From the NCBI GenBank assembly GCA_021521415.1, contig JAIQDT010000226.1, positions 680,501-744,500 on the forward strand: 64,000 bases of DNA. Direction: 5' to 3'. The notes under the pieces were generated by a model, which was not told the DNA's origin, did no database searches, and worked only from the letters and a program-made list of their open reading frames with translations. A program made the translations under genes and the position numbers. This document shows positions 32,370-44,415 of this stretch, in pieces. Position 1 is the stretch's first letter, and every line of letters starts with the position of its first letter. The DNA is from Bidens hawaiensis (taxonomy: Eukaryota > Streptophyta > Magnoliopsida > Asterales > Asteraceae).

Positions 32370-34886
32370 TTATGCGTCAACTACTTCCTTTTGAGGAAAT
32401 AGGTGGGGGTATTTCTTCCGAAATTCATCCTTTCGTTCCCAAGTAAATTCTGGGCCTCGTTGCGAATTCCATCTAACTTTGACCAACGAGATCTTATTGT
32501 GTCTAAGTTGCTTGATCTTACCGTCCACTATTTCGATGGGCTCCTCTACGAAGTTGAGCCTATCACTTATTTGAACACCCTCTAAGGGTAACACCGATGT
32601 CTCATCCGCCAGACATCTTTTCAAATTCGACACATGAAACACGTTATGAACTGCACTTAGTTCCTCAGGCAGTTCTAGTCGGTAAGCTACCGGACCGATC
32701 TTTGCAGTAATAATGAATGGTCCAATATATCTAGGGGCCAACTTCCCCGCCTTTCCAAATCTGACCACTCCTTTCCAGGGTGATACTTTCAGATATACCT
32801 TTTCACCCTTCTCAAATGACAACGGTTTTCGACGGGTATCGGCATAACTCTTCTGCCGGTCCCGCGCGGCTTTTAGGTTGTTCTTAATTTCAAGAATCTT
32901 GCTGGTCGTCTCCTGGACCAGGTCCGATCTAATGATCTGCGGGTCTCCCACTTCAGACCAGCAAAGTGGTGATCGGCACTTCCGCCCATACAATGCTTCA
33001 TAAGGTGCTGCCTTTATACTGCTATGGTAACTGTTATTATAGGAAAATTCAACGAGTGGGAGATGTTGATCCCAATTTCCCTTAAAGTCCAGTACGCAGG
33101 CACGAAGCAGGTCCTCCAAAGTTTGAATGGTCCTCTCAGACTGACCATCGGTCTGAGGGTGGTAAGCTGTGCTTAGGTCAATACGTGTTCCCAACGCTTC
33201 TTGGACAGCTTGCCAAAGTTTGGAGGTGAAATGGCTATCCCTATCGGAGATGATCGAGATGGGGATGCCATGACGAGACACTATTTCATTTATATAAATT
33301 TGCGCAAGTCTCTCAGTGTTATAATTATTCCTAATTGGAATGAAATGTGCTGATTTGGTTAATCGATCCACGATTACCCAAATTGCATCATGACCTCGGG
33401 GCGTCTTGGGGAGGTGTGTCACAAAATCCATTGTGATCTGCTCCCACTTCCATTCCGGAATTTCCGGTTGTTGCAACATTCCCGAAGGTTTCTGGTGCTC
33501 CGCCTTAACCCTCGCACACGTCGCACACTTGCCGACGTATGTGGCTATATCCTTTTTCATACCTGGCCACCAGTAAAATTCTTTCGCATCCTGGTACATT
33601 TTATCAGATCCCGGATGTATGGAATATTTCGACTTATGCGCTTCGTCCATGATTAATTCACGAAGGTCATGGAGGGTCGGGATCCAAATCCGATTTTTGA
33701 AATAGAGAATTTCGTCCACACGCTGTTCGAAATTCTTCTCACTCCCGTAAAGTCCTTCTTTATCCAATTGGTCCTCTTTCAACGCCTCGCGTTGAGCGAC
33801 TCGAATCAAATCCGAAAGGTTTGACTGGACTATCATTCCCAACGCCCGCACTCGCAATGGTTTAACCCGATCCTTCCTACTCAAGGCATCGGCTACGACG
33901 TTAGCCTTGCCGGGGTGATATCGGATGTCACAGTCATAGTCACTTAGTAACTCGACCCACCTTCGTTGTCTCATATTCAGTTCTTTCTGATCGAATATGT
34001 GCTGCAAACTTTTATGATCAGTGAAGATGGTGCACTTTGTACCGTAGAAGTAGTGTCTCCAGATTTTAAGTGCAAAGATGACTGCTCCCAGTTCCAAGTC
34101 ATGAGTAGTGTAGTTTTTCTCATGAACTTTCAACTGTCGAGACGCATAGGCTATGACCTTTTTATTTTGCATCAACACGCATCCTAACCCTTTACGGGAT
34201 GCGTCACAATATACAACAAATCCATCGTCTCCGTCGGGGAGACTTAAGATTGGCGCTTGGCACAATCTTTGTTTTAGCGTTTGAAACGCCGTTTCCTGCT
34301 CTTCACCCCATTCATACTTCCGATCCTTTTGAGTCAGGAGGGTTAAAGGTTGGGCGATGCTGGAAAAGTTCTCTATAAATCGACGATAGTATCCAGCTAA
34401 GCCTAAGAATTGGCGGATTTCCTTTGGAGATTTAGGCGCTTGCCAACTCTTAATTGCTTCAACCTTACTCGGATCAACGTGTATTCCTTGATGGTTTATT
34501 ACGTGACCGAGGAATTGCACCTCTTGTAACCAGAAGTTACACTTGGAGAATTTTGCATATAACTTCTCCTGATTCAGGAGCTCTAGAACTAACTTTAAGT
34601 GTTGCTCGTGCTCTTCTTTACTCTTCGAGTATATCAAAATATCGTCAATAAATGGAATGACGAATTTGTCGAGATAGGGTTTACAGACTCGGTTCATGAG
34701 ATCCATGAATACCGCTGGCGCATTTGTTAGCCCAAAAGGCATAACTAAAAATTCGTAGTGGCCGTAGCGAGTTCCGAAACGCGGTTTTTGGGATATCCTC
34801 CTCTTGAATTCTAACTTGGTGGTATCCCGATCTAAGATCAATTTTTGAGAAATAGCTCGCACCTTGTAGTTGGTCGAACAAATCAT
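32370..34886 (-). pseudogene. Gypsy RT (3' part)-RNase H-integrase, copy A
   Basis: The open frame is 838 codons, but its first 35 or so are read out of register with RT. True RT resumes at [18 protein letters not shown]. The catalytic FIDD is at 80-82. RNase H follows with D228, E265, D290 and D333. The integrase zinc site is H417-H424-C454-C457 and its catalytic triad D487-D548-E584 has the expected 35-residue D-E gap. The end (about 740-838) contains [14 protein letters not shown] and [15 protein letters not shown], a chromodomain-like tail. RT motifs before FLVMPFG lie in the other frame because of an extra base at 34772-34773. The protein is identical in copy B. Confidence 0.93.
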
Positions 34887-37086
34887 CGATTCGGGGAAGA
34901 GGATACCTATTTTTGATGGTTAATTTGTTCAATTCCCTGTAGTCAATGCACATTCGAAGGCTTCCGTCCTTCTTTTTCACAAATAGTACAGGTGCACCCC
35001 ACGGGGAATAACTGGGACGTATAAACCCCTTATCCAACAATTCCTGCAACTGGTTGGATAGTTCTTGCATCTCGGACGGTGCAAGTCTGTAAGGGGCCTT
35101 AGCAACAGGGCCAGCCTGAGGTAACAGATCGATTCTGAATTCGACCTGTCGGGTTGGCGGCAATCCAGGGAGTTCCTCTGGAAAAACTTGTGGAAATTCG
35201 CGTACCACGGGAATATCGTCCACCCGTTTTTCCTCAGAATCATCGGCCGTCAGGCTCGCTAGATACGCCACACATCCCTGACGTATATATTTCAACACCT
35301 TGAGGTGGGATATAAATGGTATCATGGTGCCGGATTTTTCTCCCTGCACTAATACCTCCTCGTCATCCGACACCCGGATCTTGACGGTTTTCTTTTCACA
35401 GTTTATTTCTACCCTGTTACGTGCCAACCAATCCATTCCCACTATCACGTCAAAACTACCCAATTCTACCGGTAACAAGTCAATCAGGAAGGATTGTTCG
35501 CTCAGAATAAAAGGGCAATTCCGAACAATCCGATTAACTATCATGGTTTTACCGTTAGCGACTTCTACGGTGTAAGGTTCTATGGTTTCACCAATAGGAA
35601 GGTTTGCTATCGAAAGGAATCTAACGGAGACAAAACTTCTATCGGCGCCTGTATCAAATAATACAGAAGCGTAATGATCAGAGACGAGGAAGGTACCTGT
35701 CACTACGCTGGGGTCCTGGCGCGCCTCGTTCGCTCCCATCACAAATGCTCGGCCTCGCGCCGGATTGGACGACGATGGCTGACCCGCGAGTTGTCTCCCG
35801 TTTCCTCCCTGATTCAGTTTCGGGCAGTTCCTTTTGAAGTGATCTGTGCTGCCGCATTCGTAGCAAGCACGGCTAGTGGTCACCATCTGGTTTCCTTGCG
35901 GGTTCTGCAGTCGGGCTGGTTGAGTTCTAAATGGTTGCGCCCGAATAGGTTGTGGTTGTCGGTTCAGGTTGTTCAGATTTGTCTTACAATTTGGTGCGTA
36001 GTGTCCAACCCTGCCACACCGGTGGCACACCACCTCTTTGCACACGCCACTATGGTGGTAACCACATTTCCCGCACCTAGGAAACGTTCCCTTCTGCGGT
36101 TCTTGCCTTCCGCCCGAACTAGTCATGGCATAGCTCTGGGCAGCGGGCCTAGCTCGTTTGCTTTGCTGCTTTTCTTGGATTCTATGATCATGCGCACCCC
36201 GTTTTCCCCCAGCGGATTCTCCTGTCACCTTTAGTGATCCGCTCCGCAAGAAATCATACGTGACTATGCCAGCCTGTGTCACTGCACTTTCATACGTCCG
36301 GTGTCCCCCCGCGTTGACTATACTCCTCACTACTGGAGTAAGTCCCCAAATATAACGTTCCACCCTCTTCGTCTCTGGGGTGACCAACCACGGTACTAAT
36401 CGTGACAGTTCATTGAACCGATTGGTATAACCCAAGTGGTCCGCCCCCTTCATCTCCAGATTCCACAACTCATTTTCCAGTTTCTGCAATTCATTCTTTG
36501 GACAGAAATGTTCCAACACAAGAGCCTTAAGCTCCGTCCAGGTCATGTGGTTTGTCGCCACCTGACCTCGAGTCTGTACTATGGTGTTCCACCATGTCAA
36601 GGCATGGTCGGTGAATGTACAGGTGGCGTACTTAACGATACAATCCTCGGGACAGTTGCTAATATTTACCACTGATTCTATTTTCTCTATCCATTTAACT
36701 AACCCATTCGGTCCTTCAGACCCGCTAAACTCTAATGGCTTGCACAACATGAAATCCTTGATCGAACATCCCCTGGATGCACGAATTGGTTCCGTACGGT
36801 TTGTCTCTACCGTAGGTATAGGGCCATTGCTGTCAGTAACGACCACCCTAGGCGGTGCGTCATTACTCGGAATAGTGTTATCATTCCTTGGAGGATTAGC
36901 ATTTTGTTCCCCGTCATTATTTATGGGCGTTTGATTGCTCGGAGGGGTTGGATTGGTCGAGTTATTAATACTGGCGGCGATGCGCGATACTATATCCGGT
37001 ATCGCCGCCTCCAACTGTTGAGCAATCAAACGGCTCACATCTACTTCCGATATTTTCGTTGATCGTTTCGGTGCCATTCTACACAA
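34681..37086 (-). pseudogene. Gypsy gag-protease-RT (5' part), copy A
   Basis: The 801-codon frame starts [10 protein letters not shown] (second Met at codon 4). The retrotransposon gag domain is at about 110-260. Zinc knuckles are [14 protein letters not shown] (354-367) and [14 protein letters not shown] (408-421), with a third partial one at 338-349. The protease motif FDTGADRSF has DTG at 478-480. RT begins near 625 with the [15 protein letters not shown] block, [29 protein letters not shown] and [11 protein letters not shown]. After KTAFR the register is lost and about 27 aberrant residues precede the stop. It differs from copy B at three residues (I/R near 492, E/K and A/V near 665-680). 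Confidence 0.93.
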
Positions 37087-37445
37087 TCATCAAAGAAATA
37101 CATATAATCAATACCATCTCAAATCATAAAACACAATAAATATTTCATTCATTAGTAAACATGGATACATATTATACAAACATCAGTTTACTTACTTTCC
37201 AGTCATCATTACATAACTAAGTTTTAATACAAAGGGCCTATGTTGGTATCATCCTCGACATAACCCGCAATGGGTCAGTGCTTGAATGATACCCAAAAGT
37301 ATCGATAATGATATGCCCTACAAGAGACCCCCTATGGGCCAGTGGTTGTACTATAACTAAACAAGATTCACTCCGTGTTAGTATCACCACTAACTACTTA
37401 CACGGAGTATCAAAAAGCGGTTCAAGATTCTACCATCTAACACAT
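37087..37445 (-). promoter_or_regulatory. Spacer between extra ORF and gag with two inverted repeats
   Basis: TTGGTATCAT (37243-37252) pairs with ATGATACCCAA (37286-37296). ACTCCGTGT (37370-37378) pairs with ACACGGAGT (37400-37408), with inner TAGT/ACTA. Both are kept in copy B. No ORF is present. A role in translation or packaging is possible but only inferred. Confidence 0.45.
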
Positions 37446-38096
37446 CTACACATGGTGGTAAACCAACCCCACCAACACCGCCACCAGCACCACCAACACC
37501 GCCACCATAACCCGCATTCGGGTTTCCATCTGGCCGATCAACCAGTGGGAGTATGAGCACTCCCTCTTTAACTGGTTAATAGCATACTGGTGGTCCAGTA
37601 TGCTGTCCCCGAGGTACGCCCGCCTCTGTACCCCCACGACCAGGGCGGCAGAGTGCTCGTTCACCTGTTCGGTGAGAACACGTAGCCAAGCCGCCAAGTC
37701 CCGTTCCTGCCTCGGAAGACCCCACACAGGTAGGGTCGCAGGCTCGGACTGGGGGCGGGAGGACTCGCCCCTATGGTAAGTGGATCTGGGTGGGGTAACA
37801 GTGGGCGGAACATACGGGGCACTGATCCGCGCCGTGAGGCGGGGACCGTGTCTGGGGGAAATCGGGGCGGTCTGTGGTGCGGGCGGGGTAGGAGACCTGG
37901 TAACCCTAGCAGGGGAGGGTAAACTAGCACTCCTAGCTGGGGTGGTCTGTCTAGAAGTACTATGACTAGCCTCCGAAGGCTCGGAGCTGGGTGCTACACT
38001 TGGGCTTCCAGAGGCCCCGGAACTGACCTCTTCCGGGTCCTCTTCCGTCGACACACTAGGTGTTCTTGCCATTTTTACCTGCACACAAGTTAACAA
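37446..38096 (-). CDS. Unrecognised extra ORF upstream of gag, copy A
   Basis: An intact 216-codon frame lies between the primer-binding site and gag on the same strand. ATG 38096 is first; the ninth codon is a second ATG (MARTPS) preceded by TTAACTTGTGTGCAG/GT, which looks like a branch point and 3' splice site, so translation may start at MARTPS after splicing. Residues 10-125 are rich in Ser, Pro, Thr and Arg (disordered-looking). Residues 126-190 are mixed and charged, with QERDLAAWLRVLTEQVNEH and SILDHQYAINQL suggesting helix. Residues 195-213 are Val/Leu-rich, a possible membrane anchor. No zinc knuckle, protease or known domain is seen. Tat/Ogre elements carry an upstream ORF, but this Gypsy looks like a chromovirus. 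The Val run arises from GGTGGCGGTGTTGGT-type repeats, so the anchor could be incidental. Confidence 0.6.
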   Translation of the reverse strand: MLTCVQVKMARTPSVSTEEDPEEVSSGASGSPSVAPSSEPSEASHSTSRQTTPARSASLPSPARVTRSPTPPAPQTAPISPRHGPRLTARISAPYVPPTVTPPRSTYHRGESSRPQSEPATLPVWGLPRQERDLAAWLRVLTEQVNEHSAALVVGVQRRAYLGDSILDHQYAINQLKRECSYSHWLIGQMETRMRVMVAVLVVLVAVLVGLVYHHV

Positions 38097-38438
38097 ACAT
38101 ATAGTCCATTTCCATAGTGTAATTAATATTTAAATTAATCATGCACTTACTTATACAATTTTGCCACATAATAATATTATTATACATTTACACATATGTT
38201 GCCAATTTTACCTATTTAAGTCCCCCGTGACTTCCCCTGAATTCCCTCGTGCAGACAAGCCTGTTATTATGTTCCGGACCATAATAACCCACTTGTCCAT
38301 CCAAGTTCATCCCGATCTCGTCACAATATATTATTAGTTGATATTCAGATCCTATAATACTTGAGCTACTGGTTATATTTTAGGTATCTTTTTCAGACAT
38401 CCTAATTCTTTATAACCAATGCCTCTGATACCAAGTTC
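38097..38438 (-). other. Gypsy untranslated leader, copy A
   Basis: Runs from the primer-binding site to the extra ORF. It contains no ORF and is AT-rich. It differs from copy B at a few bases near 38104 and 38124-38130. Confidence 0.5.
38421..38433 (-). other. Gypsy primer-binding site, copy A
   Basis: On the minus strand TGGTATCAGAGGC lies five bases after the LTR end. It matches the complement of initiator tRNA-Met closely. Confidence 0.85.
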
Positions 38439-41400
38439 TGTAACACCCCGTAACCGCAGCGGAAACGTACACGGGATGCAACAGACACATCTGATATCAA
38501 CAGCATTGCTTATAAAGAAAATACCACTACATTAATTTATAACATATTACATTGTTGCGAGTTTCATTACTGTCTAGGTGTTACACACATATTTTACCGA
38601 TAAGACATTAATAAATTCATTACAAAACATAGAGCAGCAAGCTTCCAACAGGTAGCACAGATAGTTAAGCACACATCAATCAATCCAACTTGGGCATACC
38701 TAGAAAACATGTAAAGAAAACGGGTCAACTACGAATAGTTGGTGAGTTTCACTAATTTAAATAAACACTGACAAATCATTTTAATAATCATTTATTAGCA
38801 ATATAATCATGCTGGGAACTATGTTACCCCAGAACATTTCCATTAACTTTCTGGGAACTATGTTACCCCAGAACAATAATAACCCCTGGGAACTATGTTA
38901 CCCCAGAACAATAAATACCCCTGGGAACTATGTTACCCCAGAACAATAAAAACCCCTGGGAACTATGTTACCCCAGAACAATAACTACCCCTGGGAACTA
39001 TGTTACCCCAGAACAATAATAACCCCTGGGAACTATGTTACCCCAGAACAATAATAACCCCTGATAAACAATTTATATATTCTGTGCATCAAACCATATA
39101 TATATAAATATACAAGTATTTCCATACGATCGGTATGTACTTAAATACTTTAAATAAGACATGTTTTCCGCCCCGGGAAAATATAATTAAAACAATTCAT
39201 TAAAAGGGGCTCGTGAAAACTCACCTTTTTGTGAGTCGGTGAGTAATATAAGGAACAGCTACGTGCCTGGATCTGTAATATAATATCTAGTCGTTACTAT
39301 ATAATTCCCATAACTTAAATACGTATCAATCGGTACATCTGGGAACATTGTTAACCCAGTACTGTACTCGATTCGGGGACAATGTTAACCCCGTGACACT
39401 TCTAAGGACTCAGATTGTGACATTGCTTAGAGTTTGACAGTCAATTTAGTTAAGGTGATGAAATTATAGCTCGGTTTGACACCCCGTTTGGCCGTGGGGC
39501 CCGTTTCCGGTATTTCGGTGCCGGAAACGGTAAAATCGGGTAAAATTACCCAAATCATCCGAATTATTTTCGGATGATTTATTTTTACCTAATTTACTTA
39601 GATTTATGAAAATAGTCCATTTTTAAAGTTTTCGTGTACCAGTCAGCTCGCTTATGCGAACTTTGCCAGTTTACACGTTTTAAGCTTTAAATATTTGTTT
39701 TTACGTTCTTTTTAGCACAAATAATTACCCGTTTAGTCTCGGGTCTTGAATTTTTGCACAAAACTTATTTTGACAGAAAGAAAATTTTACAAAATTTTTC
39801 CAGATTTATTTTCTTATATTTACATTTATTTATCTATTTTTAAATCTTATTAAAACACTAAATATGTCAAAAATACCAAAACACTTTAGAAAAATCCCAA
39901 ATTTTTCTGGGATGATCTTTGTCATCCTCATAACTTCCTGGAATTTTTCCAGATTTATTTTCCTATATTTACATTTATTTATCTATCTTTAAATCTTATT
40001 AAAACACTAAATATGTCAAAAATACCAAAACACTTTAGAAAAATCCCAAATTTTTCTGGGATGATCTCTGTCATCCTCATAACTTCCTGGAATTTTTCCA
40101 GATTTATTTTCCTATATTTACATTTATTTATCTATTTTTAAATCTTATTAAAACACTAAATATGTCAAAAATACCAAAACACTTTAGAAAAATCCCAAAT
40201 TTTTCTGGGATGATCCTTGCCATCCTCATAACTCCCTGGAATTTTTCCAGAATATAAAACTCATTTTTCAAGCCATTTTCACCCAAAACCGAGCTAGAAA
40301 GCCCTAGAACTCGTTTCACCGAAAAGCCTACTTAGACTTTTCCAACTGAGCTCAAATTTTGTGGGTGACTTTTATATGTTATAAAAGGCTTATCTTAAAG
40401 TTTCCAGAATTTTTCATCATGTTTAGCTATTTTTCACTATTATTGGCCAAAACCGAGCATTAAATTCACCAAATATTCATCTTTTATCCAAAAATTACCA
40501 AAAATTCACAGATCTCATATTTTCATGTGTAGATCATCTCTGTGAAATTTCGTGACCCAACTCTAAGCACACGAAAATCTGTCCAAATTTCATATACACG
40601 CGAAAACCGAACTATTTTGTGTTTTCTAGCTTTAGATCGCAAGGATCTCGGTTTCTAGCCTTTGCTAGCCGCTAGATACAACACTTACAAGCACAATAAC
40701 ACCACACCAAGCAAGTTATACCCACAATCAAGCCATTTCTTTCCTAGTGTCGGTTAAAACATCAAAACAACGATTTTGACCGTAAAAATCCGTTCTCGAC
40801 TCTTTTTACTCATTTCTTGGACCAAGATCCCTTGTATAACTTGTATACATCTCTTGGTCATGCAAGAGTCGGTTTCATCTCGGATTTTCACCCGTCTTTC
40901 ACATGGAAAATTCATTTGACAAGATTTCAACCGTAAAAATTCATTCTAAACACTTTTAACTAATTACTTGGATCAAGATCCTTTGTATAACTTGTATACA
41001 TCCCTTGATCATACGAGAATCGGTTTCATCTCGGGTTTTCACCCATTTTTCACATGAAAACCTCCTTTTCTCAAGAATTATGAAATTAAAAACAAGATTC
41101 AAGCATCAATTCATGCATATACCTTGAGATCTTGGTGAAAAATGGATGAATCTTGGATGAAGGTTTGAAGATTGAGAGAGTTTGAGAGAGTTTGGATGAA
41201 AGAAAAAAAAAATGGAATGTGTAAAAGGGGTGTGGGGGTGGCCGGCCATATGGTGGTGTGGGGGGTGGGTCCCACAACTTCAATATTAGCCACACATTTG
41301 GATTGTGTAATCCGGATAATGTTGTGGATAATCTGGTTCAGTTCGTTTCTCGTTTAAACTCGTAATTCGGCTTAAAACGAGCCTAAAATGGTTGTTTTTC

Positions 41401-41862
41401 GGGTTAACATAAAATTTATATAAAACTGATTTAAAAACTTTAAAAACTTAACCCATGACATTAAAACATCATATTATTAATAATTACGCATCTTTTTCGG
41501 CTTGATTGATCGTCTCTTGCTTGATTTGGTGTTAAAGGTTTCGTTTAGCGTACCGACGTACCATTAAATCGAAATCCTTTTTCTGTGCTATAATTCACCT
41601 ATCCCGAAGCATTCATACCTCGTAAACATCACTAAACATTATATACTTCGTCTATAATGTAATTCCCGGTTCGTTCGGGTTTCAATAATCGTTCATTGAT
41701 TAATTGTAATTCCAATACGATTCACTATATATATGAGTATGATTCATATCGTGAATCATATATACTCGTATAAACGTACTATAACTCATATAATCAGTAT
41801 TAAATGACACGTAAATAGTATATTCCGGCTAGGGTATACCTGAATTTGCCGGAATCGTTACA
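38439..41862 (-). repeat. Gypsy LTR 2 (shared middle LTR), 3,424 bp
   Basis: It serves as 5' LTR of copy A (primer site at 38421-38433) and 3' LTR of copy B (polypurine tract at 41863-41872). It contains seven 36-bp repeats (38812-39062) and three 149-bp units (39802-40248), like LTR 3 and unlike LTR 1. Confidence 0.95.
39802..40248. repeat. 149-bp unit in three tandem copies (LTR 2)
   Basis: Units start AGATTTATTTTC at 39802, 39951 and 40100 and end TGGAATTTTTCC. LTR 1 has a single unit at 30572-30720. LTR 3 has the same three at 49331-49777. Confidence 0.9.
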
Positions 41863-41872
41863 TTCTCCCACC
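41863..41872 (-). other. Gypsy polypurine tract, copy B
   Basis: Same GGTGGGAGAA before the LTR start as in copy A. Confidence 0.75.
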
Positions 41873-41898
41873 GTTATAAAAATTTCGTCCTCGAAATT

Positions 41899-44415
41899 TT
41901 ATGCGTCAACTACTTCCTTTTGAGGAAATAGGTGGGGGTATTTCTTCCGAAATTCATCCTTTCGTTCCCAAGTAAATTCTGGGCCTCGTTGCGAATTCCA
42001 TCTAACTTTGACCAACGAGATCTTATTGTGTCTAAGTTGCTTGATCTTACCGTCCACTATTTCGATGGGCTCCTCTACGAAGTTGAGCCTATCACTTATT
42101 TGAACACCCTCTAAGGGTAACACCGATGTCTCATCCGCCAGACATCTTTTCAAATTCGACACATGAAACACGTTATGAACTGCACTTAGTTCCTCAGGCA
42201 GTTCTAGTCGGTAAGCTACCGGACCGATCTTTGCAGTAATAATGAATGGTCCAATATATCTAGGGGCCAACTTCCCCGCCTTTCCAAATCTGACCACTCC
42301 TTTCCAGGGTGATACTTTCAGATATACCTTTTCACCCTTCTCAAATGACAACGGTTTTCGACGGGTATCGGCATAACTCTTCTGCCGGTCCCGCGCGGCT
42401 TTTAGGTTGTTCTTAATTTCAAGAATCTTGCTGGTCGTCTCCTGGACCAGGTCCGATCTAATGATCTGCGGGTCTCCCACTTCAGACCAGCAAAGTGGTG
42501 ATCGGCACTTCCGCCCATACAATGCTTCATAAGGTGCTGCCTTTATACTGCTATGGTAACTGTTATTATAGGAAAATTCAACGAGTGGGAGATGTTGATC
42601 CCAATTTCCCTTAAAGTCCAGTACGCAGGCACGAAGCAGGTCCTCCAAAGTTTGAATGGTCCTCTCAGACTGACCATCGGTCTGAGGGTGGTAAGCTGTG
42701 CTTAGGTCAATACGTGTTCCCAACGCTTCTTGGACAGCTTGCCAAAGTTTGGAGGTGAAATGGCTATCCCTATCGGAGATGATCGAGATGGGGATGCCAT
42801 GACGAGACACTATTTCATTTATATAAATTTGCGCAAGTCTCTCAGTGTTATAATTATTCCTAATTGGAATGAAATGTGCTGATTTGGTTAATCGATCCAC
42901 GATTACCCAAATTGCATCATGACCTCGGGGCGTCTTGGGGAGGTGTGTCACAAAATCCATTGTGATCTGCTCCCACTTCCATTCCGGAATTTCCGGTTGT
43001 TGCAACATTCCCGAAGGTTTCTGGTGCTCCGCCTTAACCCTCGCACACGTCGCACACTTGCCGACGTATGTGGCTATATCCTTTTTCATACCTGGCCACC
43101 AGTAAAATTCTTTCGCATCCTGGTACATTTTATCAGATCCCGGATGTATGGAATATTTCGACTTATGCGCTTCGTCCATGATTAATTCACGAAGGTCATG
43201 GAGGGTCGGGATCCAAATCCGATTTTTGAAATAGAGAATTTCGTCCACACGCTGTTCGAAATTCTTCTCACTCCCGTAAAGTCCTTCTTTATCCAATTGG
43301 TCCTCTTTCAACGCCTCGCGTTGAGCGACTCGAATCAAATCCGAAAGGTTTGACTGGACTATCATTCCCAACGCCCGCACTCGCAATGGTTTAACCCGAT
43401 CCTTCCTACTCAAGGCATCGGCTACGACGTTAGCCTTGCCGGGGTGATATCGGATGTCACAGTCATAGTCACTTAGTAACTCGACCCACCTTCGTTGTCT
43501 CATATTCAGTTCTTTCTGATCGAATATGTGCTGCAAACTTTTATGATCAGTGAAGATGGTGCACTTTGTACCGTAGAAGTAGTGTCTCCAGATTTTAAGT
43601 GCAAAGATGACTGCTCCCAGTTCCAAGTCATGAGTAGTGTAGTTTTTCTCATGAACTTTCAACTGTCGAGACGCATAGGCTATGACCTTTTTATTTTGCA
43701 TCAACACGCATCCTAACCCTTTACGGGATGCGTCACAATATACAACAAATCCATCGTCTCCGTCGGGGAGACTTAAGATTGGCGCTTGGCACAATCTTTG
43801 TTTTAGCGTTTGAAACGCCGTTTCCTGCTCTTCACCCCATTCATACTTCCGATCCTTTTGAGTCAGGAGGGTTAAAGGTTGGGCGATGCTGGAAAAGTTC
43901 TCTATAAATCGACGATAGTATCCAGCTAAGCCTAAGAATTGGCGGATTTCCTTTGGAGATTTAGGCGCTTGCCAACTCTTAATTGCTTCAACCTTACTCG
44001 GATCAACGTGTATTCCTTGATGGTTTATTACGTGACCGAGGAATTGCACCTCTTGTAACCAGAAGTTACACTTGGAGAATTTTGCATATAACTTCTCCTG
44101 ATTCAGGAGCTCTAGAACTAACTTTAAGTGTTGCTCGTGCTCTTCTTTACTCTTCGAGTATATCAAAATATCGTCAATAAATGGAATGACGAATTTGTCG
44201 AGATAGGGTTTACAGACTCGGTTCATGAGATCCATGAATACCGCTGGCGCATTTGTTAGCCCAAAAGGCATAACTAAAAATTCGTAGTGGCCGTAGCGAG
44301 TTCCGAAACGCGGTTTTTGGGATATCCTCCTCTTGAATTCTAACTTGGTGGTATCCCGATCTAAGATCAATTTTTGAGAAATAGCTCGCACCTTGTAGTT
44401 GGTCGAACAAATCAT
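41899..44415 (-). pseudogene. Gypsy RT (3' part)-RNase H-integrase, copy B
   Basis: The 838-codon product is identical to copy A, with the same FIDD, HHCC and D-D(35)-E motifs. The same extra base lies at 44301-44302, exactly 9,529 bp from that in copy A. Confidence 0.93.

Noticed and set aside
34681..34886. Programmed ribosomal frameshift in Gypsy pol
   Set aside because: The register change falls in the middle of the RT domain, not at a gag-pol border. The first frame simply runs out after aberrant residues, so a mutational extra base is the simpler reading.
35674..36234. 186-codon plus-strand ORF opposite gag (and its copy at 45203-45763)
   Set aside because: It lies wholly antisense to the zinc-knuckle region of gag, has no recognisable motif, and its composition follows from the complementary codons. 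Other plus-strand frames across the Gypsy copies are rejected for the same reason.
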